A stretch of 64,000 bases of DNA from Stropharia rugosoannulata. Lineage: Eukaryota; Basidiomycota; Agaricomycetes; Agaricales; Strophariaceae. The position numbers were made by a program, and so were the translations under genes. The stretch spans positions 3,296,001 through 3,360,000 of the forward strand of contig JANCIK010000003.1 in assembly GCA_028532985.1 (NCBI GenBank). Reading direction: 5' to 3'. The notes under the pieces are model-generated. The model worked only from the letters and a program-made list of their open reading frames with translations, did no database searches and was not told where the DNA came from. Shown in pieces: positions 34,955 to 47,200 of the stretch; the stretch's first letter is position 1, and each line of letters begins with the position of its first letter.

Positions 34955-35838
34955 CTAGTTGTTCACCCGCCAGCCGTGCTTACACGATGCGCACTGCCAG
35001 AGCCGTCAGCACACGAATATACCCACTCAAAATGTCACATACCGTGTAGAATACAGTCGATCCCTCGTCCGCGCTGCGCAGCTGCAAATCAAACTATTTA
35101 TTGACGAATTTCACGAAATTACTCGTTACGCACCTGCATTTCCTTCGAATATGCCTGCATATGCCCACATGCTGGGCATTTTTCCGAGACCTGTGCCAAA
35201 CGATCAGACTGCTAGTTTTCGTTCGGGTAAGAAATCATACCAATGTGCCTTGGTCTCCAGTTTCGTGTCGTTTCGTCTGTGTCTTGCGTTTCTGCCGCAG
35301 CGCAGACGGAAAGGCGTCGGGCGCCGAACGGGTCGTTATCTTGACATTTTCGTATGCTGGACGATCAAGAGCATGAGATTGATCCCTAGAGTAGCATAAT
35401 GATAATGCAAGCAGCCAAAAAGGTTGTGCAGGAAGGAAAATAATGCTGTGGAGGCAACAATGTTTGTTGCAGAAGCATAAAGAGTAAATCCGCATAGCGC
35501 ATCAGCCAGCCGACGGAGGCACAATTAAAGTAGTAGTAAGGTTTCCATGTCCTGAACAAGCCATTGAATTTACTAAGCCCCTCGCATCTCCGTTGCACTA
35601 TGTCCAAAAGATGTTTCAAGCTGATGAATACTCACAAGATGCCGGTTCCTCATAATTGCACTGTTCGCATACCACTACGGTCTCTTGGTCTTTAGGCAGG
35701 GAGAGTAGGGTGCCGCAATCGGGGCAGAAAAGCAGCGAGCCTGTCGTATTGGAGTTAATTCTTTTTCGCTCATTGATGTATAGTACTGAGTAGGGGCTGA
35801 CCAACTTTGTGGGCACGCGACGTCGGTGGTGATTGCAT
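34955..35838 (-). CDS. RPA12: RNA polymerase I subunit A12.2 (RPA12)
   Basis: Multi-exon minus-strand model. Exon 1 (ATG 35836-35838) reads MQSPPTSRAHKVG and joins over a short intron to SLLFCPDCGTLLSLPKDQET then VVCEQCNYEEPAS, the N-terminal zinc ribbon with CPDCG and CEQC. The linker exon is YENVKITTRSAPDAFPSALR then QKRKTQTKRHETGDQGTL. The C-terminal TFIIS-like ribbon is spread over three small exons: VSEKCPACGHMQAYSKEMQ, LRSADEGSTVFYT and CASCKHGWRVNN. RSADEG is the acidic hairpin that enters the Pol I active site for RNA cleavage. The subunit supports backtracked-RNA cleavage and termination in rRNA transcription. All metal ligands are present. The 3' end converges on OST5 with a one-base spacer. 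Confidence 0.93.
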
Positions 35839-36453
35839 TTGAAGAATAATTTAAAGACAAAGAATTGACAAAAAAGGTTGCAGGCAATGACGGTTGTAAA
35901 ACTCTAAACACTGGGTCGCGTTGATCGGCCTTCAAATCATGTGATCTGATTGCATTCACACGGTGATTAGCGCCTGCAGGCGCTTGCTCTTGCTAAGCGC
36001 TGGTGAGGAAGATTGGAGGAAGATACGAATATGCTGACTTTTGAAGCACTTCTTTCTAACAGTCCCTAGCGAGTATCTTGCTCAACACAAACATTCAGCG
36101 GGAAAAGCATTAGATTTCGACGTTGTGCTTCAATTGTAGAGGACACTCATGAAGTTCACATGATTTCATACTCTTTTCTTAAACAGAGCTTTACTCTCCT
36201 CTACCACCCATTCTAATCCTGCTTTCACAAGTTGTTTACGTACCTTTTCTAACTCTCGCTTGCCACAGATTTACAAGCAACGCTCTTTGGAAACTCGAAC
36301 AAGTCACACTGCAGTTAAATAATTGTCTACGCCATTCTTCGATAGATCCCTCATTCTCAGCGTACTAGCATTCATGAATTCTCTGAACTATTTACTGAGA
36401 AATGTAGGGCAAAATAGTTGCAGTCTCCCCCACCCTGCTCTCATTCCATTCAA
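35839..36453. other. Intergenic region between RPA12 and P450-1
   Basis: The RPA12 promoter and the 3' flank of P450-1. Nothing else is seen. Confidence 0.5.
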
Positions 36454-38632
36454 TTAACCCTCTTTCAATAAATTTATAAGATCCTTGGTGGCAGATGAGC
36501 GGGGCACAATGGCCATTTTGAATGGCTGTTTGTGTCTATATTTCCAAATTTATCAGAAAGAAATTGCCCTGAATAATCTCAACTAAACACTCACGCAAAA
36601 AAGCCTGTTGTATTATATCCGTCATTTGGCTCAATTTCGTTCCCAAATTCATCCTTATTTTTCCCAATATTAAAGCAGGTCAGAGAACTTGTCATCATGA
36701 GCCACGTCTAATGCATTTGTTTGTCTAATATCTGACGATAAAAACGAATAGATTTGACGCACCAATGAGCTTGCTACAGCTTTGCCAACGCAAACTCTGT
36801 GGTGACAATATTAGAGCACAGGCAAGTTGACATCGTTAAAAACATTGTAGTCAATGTACTTACCTGCTTCCAAAGCCGTAATTAAGTATCCTGTCGTTAT
36901 TATTCAGCTGACCATTTTCATCAAAGAATCGTTCGGGTTTAAAGGCGAAGGGATCCGGATAAACATCTTCGTTGTGTGTCATCGCCCTTAGATAAGTTAC
37001 TATCAGCAGCATGTAGAAAATAAAGGGATGTGTGCACTTGCCATACGTTTCCGATAACGGTCGTTCCTGGTCAAATCATACAGACTTTATTGATGTTACG
37101 CAACACGGAGTAGTCATACCTTTTGGGATAAAATAACCTTTATAGATGTCATCTTCGAGTAGGGCGTGTGGACAGACAAGGGGCATCGACTGCTTCCAGC
37201 GCATAACTTCTCGATATAACGCCTCCATGTATGGAAGAGAAGGACGGTCTTCAAGACGAGGTAACCTCCCCGGACCAACATGTTTGTCAATCTCAGCTTG
37301 AGCCTTTTTCTGCGCGTCAGGGTTGGTCGCCATTAGGTAAAAGAAGTTCGCGGTGAATTCAATGGTCTACGTCGGGTCAATACATTATAGAGGATGAACA
37401 AGAAGTTAGGCACTTGCCGTATCAACTGCCCCTGTCATTCAAGAGGCGGTCATTAGAATGCTAAAAACGCGAGATTTTGTTGTAAAAATGTACCGCCATA
37501 GGTTGTGAATGCTGTATCATTCACAGCCTGTTTCTCTTCTTCGGAAACATCGGAGTCCATGTTATTCTCCACGAAATTCGAAACAAGTGACGGGGCAGCG
37601 TTTCCTTCGTGCTGAGGAAAAATAAAATGTTGATATATGATAATCAGTCTTTATTTTTGCTTGTCTCAGTCTCAACATCTTACCACTCGATCTTCAACCC
37701 ACTCCCACATCAACTTTTGCATAGATGTTGTCATTTTGTATACTTTAGCTGCAACCTTTCTGGAGGTCATGGGCCCAGATAACCAAGGCGGTATCAAACG
37801 GAGGAATGGGATAAAGTTAATGATTGAAGCATCTGGTGTAAGAAGTGTGGTAGCCATAGCAATGCTTTCGTCGGCGAGATTAAAAAAGGGATCGTTAAGT
37901 GATTTCACTTTATATCCATACATGCTGGCCATAGCAAAAGAGGCAGAAAGTCTAGATATTTTACCGTGAGTTGTTAATTTCACCAATCCGGATTAAGGAA
38001 CATACAACTTGTTATGGGTTTCGAACATGGCAGGATTCTCTAATAATCCTTCAAGAAATTGTTGGATTGTGTTCCGCATAATTGGCCAAAATTGCTTTGA
38101 AGAGGTGTAGTTGAAGTTCTGGTGCGCTACCTTCCTACCGAGCCTCCAGCGCCTTCCGTAAGGCATTGCAGAAATCATTGCTTCCCAGCCTAACCTGTGA
38201 AAATGTAAGCCACTGCCGAACGTGAGAAGTAGAAGAGTTTGTACAGTGGTACTATGGGGATCCGAGGTCTATCAGCATAAAGCATGGCTCGCCTGTCCAG
38301 CAGCTCCTCCGCATCCTCTTGTTTGTTAAGAATCAAGATGTTTGTCCCAAATGCGCTTGCGAAGAGTATATCGCCTATACTACAATAAGTATTCAGTTGG
38401 TTATTATACGACAATCCTCACTGTTGTATTTCTTCCCCCATTCCACGTAGTCCTTAGGGTGATCTTTTAGTGATTGGAGATCAAGAGCGTTTCCTATAAT
38501 TGGGAGCGCTTTAGGACCGGGAGGGTACGGGCCCTTCCTTCGTTTGGGACATAGAAAAACGAGGAGAGTTCGAAAAACAGCAGCTACGATTAGAGGCGCA
38601 ACAAGTGAAAGCCAGGAGCCAACCGACTGCAT
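36454..38632 (-). CDS. Cytochrome P450 monooxygenase (P450-1)
   Basis: About 11 exons. ATG 38630-38632 opens an N-terminal membrane anchor (WLSLVAPLIVAAVFRTLLVF), a basic turn and the hinge PYPPGPKALPIIGNALDLQS. Further landmarks are SDILFASAFGTNILILN, PYGRRWRLGRKVAHQNFN (C helix), the I-helix TTYGGAVDTTIEFTANFFYL, ALYREVMRWKQSMPLVCPHA (ExxR = EVMR), KPERF and the heme loop YGFGSRVCVGKAVASSL. After that come FNIGKNKDEFGNEIEPNDGY and HKQPFKMAIVPRSSATKDLI to TAA 36454-36456. It is ER-bound and uses a P450 reductase. The style resembles the basidiomycete P450s usually annotated as O-methylsterigmatocystin oxidoreductase-like; I assign no CYP family. One intron (donor GC at 37416-37417) is GC-AG. 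The first heme-loop residue is Tyr rather than Phe. Confidence 0.95.
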
Positions 38633-39597
38633 TGGAAAGACGATTAACACGGTTGGTCAGACCCCCTTCTCCCACTGCCCAGATTTATATTGCTGAAGAG
38701 ATCCCCGGACTCCGCATTGTTACCACATACACGTACCTTCTCACGCCACTGAAGAAAGAAGAATTCTTTACAGAGCCGCCACACTCCCGTCGAACAGAAG
38801 AGCATCCGAAGTCGTTTAAAGAGATGTTGTCGTGCTATGTGGCATGAAGAGCTGTTGAGTGATATGATACACACTCTTTCAGACTCTTTCCCTGGTATGT
38901 ATAAGAAGCATTAACGATAGGTTCCCATACGTGAAATAGCCGAAAACTAGCAGAAAGCCACAGTCAAGGCACGTCACTTGTGAGAATCAAAATGCAGAAA
39001 TGAACTTAGTACTTACATCCTTGAGATATCCCTTGGCCTAATCGTATTCACGGCTGGTAATCGGTGCAAGATAAGTGCAAGATAGGGCAAACGACTTGAC
39101 ATGACAAGTTTGTGCCGAGAAGAAGTTACAACACTACATATAGTATCAAGTCGGGGGGTCAGCTAAACTGTAAAGAGCCAATTAGCTTGTCGACGCCAGT
39201 CATGTGGGTAGCCCGAGTCGAGGCCTGTTGAGACTTGAATAATACCAGAGAAATGGTGTGACGCAGAGCAAAGATACTCTGCGCTGCGCAGCATTTACTA
39301 AACTTTGTACTGGGCCGGTGCCGCTTGAACGATTTTCTGCCGTTGTGCCAGACAAGATATTGAGAAAAGTTCAATTCACCCCAGGCAGTGATGTTGTCCC
39401 TTTTTGAGTGCAAGTATTGCATTCTGTAAGACGAGTGATATGCTGTGAATGTAGCGAGTCGAAAGAGTTGTGGACTTTGGAGAAGAAATGGCATCGGCCA
39501 CGTGCAATGAGCTAGCGGAGTCGAAACCTCTGAATCTGTAACCACCACAAGCACCACACTACAACTACACTACCGCCCCTCCTACACCAACGCCACC
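38633..39597. other. Divergent intergenic region between P450-1 and the Rab gene
   Basis: Two divergent promoters. Open frames of 80-132 codons around 38605-38874 and 39159-39557 have no family features and are not called. Confidence 0.5.
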
Positions 39598-40562
<965 letters not shown>

Positions 40563-41147
40563 AGCAGCCCATCCTTTGAGGCTATTCCACCCCGCCAGTC
40601 GCCCCGCAGCGCTACATTGCTCTCCCCCTGTATCCATTATGATCGTTGCCTGTTGGCTTACATACCCGTGTATCCACCCGCCTCCGCGGTGAGCGATGCG
40701 TATGCTATAATATTACTTACCCGATGCCTTCCCATCTCGTACTCCCTGCCGCCGATATTATTACTTGTACAAAGCCACGACGTGCACCAGCGTGCACTTT
40801 AATGCAGCTTCGTTGCTATGGCGTGTATGTTCCTTGCTTTTGTTGTGTGGATCAGGTTCCCCGGCGTGTTCAAGAATTGACATATGTGTTATCCCATTAT
40901 GCAAGGTTCGGACTGTGCAAATACTTGCTATCACACCGAGCGTATTATATTTTGATTACTGTGATATTATTGCACAAGGATTCCGACAATAGATGAAAAA
41001 GAAAGATGGCGTCAAGGAGAGACCACAGTAGGCACTCATACTCACTATGTATGTACCATTCGGGATGTCAGATTAGGGCTGGCCATAGTTGCTACCCAGC
41101 TTTGATTTCGCATTTACCAACCCATACGGGGGTTTAGCGCTGACGCG
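40563..41147. other. Convergent intergenic region between the Rab gene and ARP5
   Basis: 3' flanks of two convergent genes. Open frames of 61-116 codons at 40617-40996 lie in the Rab 3' UTR region and are not supported. Confidence 0.5.
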
Positions 41148-44100
41148 TCAGTCCACCTCCATCCGGTCCCCCGCCCCATCTGCGCCGTCTTTCAACTCCC
41201 CATTCCAGTTGCCTCCCCACCACCTGCGCACGCGTTCCCCACCGTGCTCCTCGTACTCCGCGCGCGTAATGCCCGTGCGACCGCTCGCAAACTCGGGCGT
41301 GCGGCTGAACGCGGCCATCCCGCGCCACGCGTCGAGCAGGGGGTCCGTGGCCTGGTGGATACGCACAGGCGTGCCGGGAGGCAGGAGCGACTGTAGGATG
41401 GAGTGCAGTCGCGTAGACAGACCTGGAATGCGCGACGGCCCTCCCGTGAGGAAGACGTTCTGTGCATCGGGTCGCGTGCATGCCGCGTTTCACGTTGATG
41501 TTTCGTGGATTATGTAGTGGGTGATGTATATCGCGGCAAGGAATGAAGGAGTGGATAGCGGTCACTATAAGCGTTTGTGGCTGGATGGGGGAATGTAGAA
41601 CGCACCTGGATGACCTGCAAGCGGTCGGCGGGGAAATCGAGTGTGCCAGCATTCGTGCGCGACTCGACGAACGAGGGGACGAGATTTTGGATGACCTCGC
41701 CGAGCCCAGCAGAGTCGACGCCTGCCATGCCCGGGGAGAAATACGCCTCGCATACTCGCCAGCGCTCCGTATTCAGATGGATGCGAGTCCGACCTGCGTT
41801 CATGTATGTCAGATCGTGAATGCAGTCCCAAACATGGCGAGGACAGAAAATACGTACCCTCGACGTCGCCTTCTTCGTATATAGGGCGGAATGCGGTCAT
41901 GAGCGCGGAGCGTTGCGTCGTGATGGCCGCATGGGTATCTTGCAGGGTGAACGTCGGGTCATAGGTGAGCAGCTTCTGTTCAATAGCCTGGAGCTGGGCG
42001 AGGTCGTCCTCCTCGTCATCTGACGGCGCCGCGGTGTTCTGCATCAGAAAAAGTCAGGTCTTTTCATATGCCCTTCGGAGAGGGGAGTACTTACTATCTT
42101 CCGGTAGATAGCCCAATCCGCGTCGTCCGCGCCGAACATGTCTTCTACATTCCAAAGCAAACGTGTAAGCGTTAATAGAGCACTTTTTTAAGGACAAAGG
42201 GCGAACCTCCTCCGCCTTTGCGTTTCTTCGCTTTTGGAACACGATCGTCGGCTGCCAGGGATGCTATGTTCTTCATCCTCGCCTGCGCCGCCGCACTCTT
42301 GCGATCATTCAGAGCGGCTTTTCTCCGTGTGCGGTCTTTAATCTTTGCCATAAGAGTCTAAAAGTGATATAATGCACTTGCTGTTAATCGGATACGGACA
42401 TTGTTTAAAAGAAGTACTTACCTCTTGCTCATGACGTAACTTTCTCGACCAGCCCCCGATATCCATGTCGCGCTGTTCTTCCTCTTTCTTCTCTGCCAAT
42501 TCACGTTCCTCCCGCTCCCGCTCTTTTTCCTTTCGTGCCCGCATCCGCGCCTCAAAGCCGGCTTTCAGAAGCTTCTGCTTTTTCTTTTCTTTGATTTGCT
42601 CCTCGTCGAGCTGAAAAGAAAGGAATGGATTGTCAAAAGGGAGAATTGCATATAGTTGGGGATTAAACGCACATCGGCATCTGGGACATCCACGAGCGGG
42701 AAGGAGGGCTCCTCTTGCTATAAGATGCTACAGTTAGAGTTTATTACAGCTCCCAGAGAAAATAGCGCATACAGGCCCATCGTCTGTCTCCCCGGCTTCT
42801 TTCTTGCGTGCTTTTCTAAGGTCAGTCTCGAGTTTCTTGATTACTTCGTCTAAAGCGGCTTCATTGTCGATGCCCTCTGCTTGAAGTTTGCTCTGTGTAT
42901 TGCTCTATCAGCCAAGTAAGGGTCAGGAAAGGGCGGTTCCTGACCATCCATTCACGCTTGCTATCTGTCCCCTTCGCCTCCTTAAGGCTAGTAAGATATT
43001 GTAGGTCGGTCTCCTTTTGATTCAGCTGTAATCGATATTGCACGTTAAGAAGTTAATAAAAATATGTTATATGACTTATAGACTTGCCTTCTCCAGCCTG
43101 GTCTTGGCAGCTATTTCTTGCAGCTTCCTCCCCTGCTCTTTGCGCTTTTCCATTATCCTGGCGAGCTCTTCCTCCGTCTTTTCCTCTGTGGCGGGCTGTA
43201 CAAAGGGGAACTGGACGACGATTTCTGAGCTCCGCATGTTTAGCGGGTCTTGAAGCCTGCGAAGAAGGCTAGAGAAATCAGTGGCAACTTCGCAAAAGTT
43301 GTGTAGCATCCACTGTGTGGAAAGTAGGCATAAGTACAAAGGTTACCCTCTTATGAAGAGGAGCGGGAGCATACATTGGTCTGTACGTTCGTGACGCGTG
43401 TGGGGAAATTGGGATATTTGAGCTGGATAAGCTTGAGAAGGTATTCAGATGCCTGTGAAGCGCCCCATGGTATCCTGCCATCCGTTGATGTCAGTGTCCT
43501 ACGTTGGTAGAAGAATACAATGTATTCCTACCGTTTGGCGAGACTGAGAACACCTTTGCCACGAAGGATGGGAATCACGGATGTGGACGCGGTATTGAAT
43601 GATACAACAAGCCCGTTGGCGTTGAATGACTGTGAAGGCGGGGGCAAGTGATTCTGGTAGAAAGACATAACCCCATCGATGCAGTATGTCAGGGAGGGTA
43701 CGGAATATAACTCAAACATAAGCTCCGATGTCACTGTACACCTTTCAGTGGAACATTCACGAAGAAGATATATAGCACTTACGGGCCCGGGAATGCAAGG
43801 GGCTGCATAGCCGCTCGGTCATGAGCACAGGGTGGTCCACTGTTGGTGTATCAATGCCCAGATTGATGAAGGCGTAGTCCAAGGCATTCTCCTATGCCTC
43901 GAGCATGTCGTCAGCATGCTGCCCATCCAGGCCAGATCGCATTACAGGAAAGCTCACCAAAGCATCAAAGTTCAGCAGAACATCGCCCTCCCATGGCGTC
44001 CTTGCTTGCCCACGCGCCCCGCTCTCCGCGTCGATCGCCTCCCCAAAGAGTAGCAGGGGTTTATTCGTCTTGCGTTCCTTGTATTTTGCAACTGCATTCG

Positions 44101-44287
44101 GTCCACTTGAAGGAGTGGATGACGTGCCGAATCCCCATCGTAGTGTTGTCGAACCATTGTCGATGACGATGGGTGTGCGGGAGGTCCGGTGACGCTCGTA
44201 GGGCTCTGAGGGCGGTGGTAGAGCAGGCAGGTATGTTGTAGGTAGTGGGTGGATGTTGAGTGGTTGTGGGGGAGTGTCAGTGCTCAT
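41148..44287 (-). CDS. ARP5: Actin-related protein 5 (INO80 chromatin-remodelling complex)
   Basis: About 12 exons from ATG 44285-44287. The N-terminal actin fold reads RTPIVIDNGSTTLRWGFG, LGIDTPTVDHPVLMTERLCS, LTSELMFELYSVPSLTYCID and NANGLVVSFNTASTSVIPIL. A long charged insertion typical of Arp5 follows: coiled-coil and basic segments such as ARIMEKRKEQGRKLQEIAAK, MRARKEKEREREERELAEKK and DMDIGGWSRKLRHEQE. The actin fold then resumes with RTRIHLNTERWRVCEAYFSP, NLVPSFVESR and NVFLTGGPSRIPGLSTRLHS, and the C-terminus reads ATDPLLDAWRGMAAF with FITRAEYEEHG-like GITRAEYEEHGGERVRRWW. Arp5 with Ies6 couples INO80 ATP hydrolysis to nucleosome sliding. The insertion is what separates Arp5 from actin and other ARPs. 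All expected parts are present. Confidence 0.93.
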
Positions 44288-44933
44288 GCCGAAAGGTTTT
44301 CACGATAGCGGTGGAGATAACAGTGATGTCGGAAAGGCACGCTGCACAGCGAAGTTGGCAAAACTGTGTTCAGACTTCGTCGGTGGTTGGAAGGCGTTCT
44401 ATTTTTGGTGTCTTGCAGGCCTCTGTTGTACAGTAAACAATTGTCTGTGAAGAACTTTGAAAGCTTGCACTTATACAAACGAATCGCCGTGTTAAAATAT
44501 CAAAGAGAAGAACCTTTTCCTAGTGTACATTGAAAGCAAGCAAGAAATGATGAATGCGTCTAAGAAAGACTCCGGCGGAGTTGATTTCGACATCAAATCA
44601 CAACTGCAAGGGTCCCTTTTGTTCTCAGCTCTCATTTCTCAACGCTTTTTCTGCCGTTCGATGCGTTGTCAGATCTCTTTTAGGAACCTCGACCTCTTGA
44701 CATCTTTCTGTGAAACCGACTTGAAGCTCCATCTGATGCCTACGTCCAAGCACCGGAACCGCCTGGAAACGACTGTATAATGTTCCGCAATATATATATG
44801 CAGGCTTTACATAGGCTTTAACAGACTTTCCTGCTCAGCGCCGTGAGAAGGCCTTTTCGCTAATGAAAAGTATCTCGTAAAAGTCAGATTGCAGCGAATC
44901 CCTGAGTCAAGCTCGACCTGAACTCTCACTGCC
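44288..44933. other. Divergent promoter region between ARP5 and P450-2
   Basis: Contains an AATATATATATGC stretch near 44790-44802, about 135 bp upstream of the P450-2 ATG, which may serve as a TATA region. An 85-codon frame at 44523-44780 has no family features. Confidence 0.5.
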
Positions 44934-47125
44934 ATGTCCGAGCTAGCATGGCTCTCGCTTGTAGCCTTATCATTACTTGTCCTCTTGTTAACATTCTCTG
45001 GAGCAATTGGTTCAAGGTTATCGACTTACCCTCCTGGACCCAAGCCACTTCCCTTCATTGGAAATTTGCTCGACCTTCGGGCAGCTAAAAATCCAGGTCC
45101 TGATTATGTGGAATGGGGGAAAAAGTATCATAGTAAGATGTCAATTCTCTCGTTGAAAAAGATAGCTCATCGCGTTTAGGTGATATTGTCTTTGCCACCG
45201 TCTTTGGCAAGCATATTCTCATTCTCAATAAACACAAGGACGCAGATGAACTATTCGAAAGGCGGTCGAGATTGTATTCAGACCGACCCCACATGCCAAT
45301 GGCTGATTTGTAAGACCCAATCGGTGTGGAGGACCTCCTCATTGCTCTGACATGATTGAACTTATAGAGTGGGCTGGGATTCAATGGTTTCTGTGATGCC
45401 GTACGGGCTTTACTGGCGCAAGTGCAGGAAAGTTTTTCAACAACATTTCAACATCAGTGCGGCACCGAAATACCACCCGGTCATACAAGAAAAGGTTTAC
45501 AAATTTCTTGCTGGTCTCTTGGATACTCCCAATATGCTTGCGTCTCATAACAAAATGTACGGTTCTAATATTCAAGTTTTACATGGCGGCCTACCTAACT
45601 TAATACTAGGTTGTCTGTCTCTTTCGCCATGGCCATTATGTACGGCTATGAGGTAGCCGGTATCGACGATCCAATGGTCAACGTTGCGGATAAAGCATTT
45701 GCTCTCGCTGGCAGCTTGCTCCAGCCTCAGGCATCTCTTATCAACACCTTCCCTTTTCTTCGGCACATTCCTCCGTGGATTTCTGGACCTTTGAAGTCGC
45801 GACGAGCTGCTGCAGAAGCCCAGCGTCTGGCTAAATATATGCAGAAGGCAATGTGGGACTTCTCACAAAATGCTGTGGTGGGCACTACATCAATCACGTA
45901 CAGATGCCAGTGATTCTTATCTTAGTAGAACGACGGCACATCTACTTCCTCCCTTGTCACCGATTTCCTGGAAACAAAAGCTACGGACAGTTCAGAGGAG
46001 GAGGCGAAGATCTTAAATGACGTCGCGTTTACAACGTACGGAGGTAAGCTACTAAAAATCACATACATCATACTGTATACCAAATTATACTCGTAAAGGC
46101 GCCGCCGAAACGGTAATCTTGATAAATGCCCTTTATGCGCGTGTTACTGACGGTGATACAAACTAATACGACAGACAATAGCCATTACCAAGATATTTTT
46201 CTTCCTCATGGCTAGACATCCTGAAGTGCAGGAGAAAGCACGAGCAGAAATTCACGCCCTTCTCGGTCCTGAACGTTTACCCGCATTCGATGACCGCCCG
46301 TCACTACCGTACACCGAAGCACTGTATCGCGAAGTCATGCGGTGGCAGCCGTCACTTCCGCTGGCTGTCCCACATGCACTCACGGAAGACGACTATTATA
46401 AGGGATATTTCATACCTAAAGGTATTACTTACATCCCGCATTTTACCTTTATATCGAGGCTCACCCAACATCCACTGGGACAGGGACTACAGTCATAGGA
46501 AATGTATGGTCAGTGCTGAAGTATTGTTATGGATAAGTTGATATGAATTTTAGTACCTCTCCGAACAGGGCTATGACTCGCGACGAGGAGGTATATCAGG
46601 ATCCTCATTCTTTCAGACCCGAGCGCTTTCTGGATAAAGACGGAAAGCTAAACAAAGATGATCGAGTCTTAGCATACGGATTTGGAAGGCGGTGAGACAG
46701 TACCTCTTTTCTGGATCCTTTTCACTAAACTCAGAAATATAGAGTCTGCGTCGGGAGATCGGTCGCAAGTTCAATGGCAAGTCACTGCCCCATCTTCTAA
46801 GTATAAAAATATTTATAACTTGCACTTAAACTCTTTAGATTTGGTATATGATGGTGTCAACTCTGGCATGTTTAAGGATTGGCAGAGCCAAAGACGAATT
46901 TGGACACGACGTTCAGCTGAACGAGACCTTCAGTACATTAGGCATAATGAAGTAAGATGTCGATTACTATTACGCTCCTTACTTCAAATGTCTGAATTCG
47001 TCTCTTACAGACAAAAGGATGATTATGAGATCTCTATTGAACCCTTGTCATGTGCTTACAGGGAGCGGATAGACGAAAAGATTCAGGAAAAATTGGTTGA
47101 AGGACGGAAGTCAGCGCGGGTGTAG
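44934..47125 (+). CDS. Cytochrome P450 monooxygenase (P450-2)
   Basis: ATG 44934 opens the anchor LSLVALSLLVLLLTFSGAIG and the hinge YPPGPKPLPFIGNLLDLRAA. About 11 exons follow with SDIVFATVFGKHILILN, PYGLYWRKCRKVFQQHFN, the I-helix TTYGGAAETTIAITKIFFFL (Glu in place of the usual Asp), ALYREVMRWQPSLPLAVPHA (EVMR), RPERF, the heme loop YGFGRRVCVGRSVASSMIW, and the tail LRIGRAKDEFGHDVQLNETF, then ending at TAG 47125. The exon pattern matches P450-1 and P450-3, so the three are paralogues from local duplication. The intron after ASSM (donor GC at 46777-46778) is GC-AG. The C-terminal exon is less canonical (no HKKPFKC-type sequence), so this part may be diverged. It converges on P450-3 with 75 bp between stops. 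Confidence 0.93.
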
Positions 47126-47200
47126 TGGCTCGATATTGTTTGCAAAATGCATTGCGCAGGAGGATGGTATAGACCAACCCACGCATGATACATAGGTGAA

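Noticed and set aside
35675..35959. 94-codon minus-strand frame across the RPA12 5' exons
   Set aside because: It overlaps the RPA12 zinc-ribbon exon in the wrong frame; the RPA12 frame gives the full CPDCG...CEQC motif.
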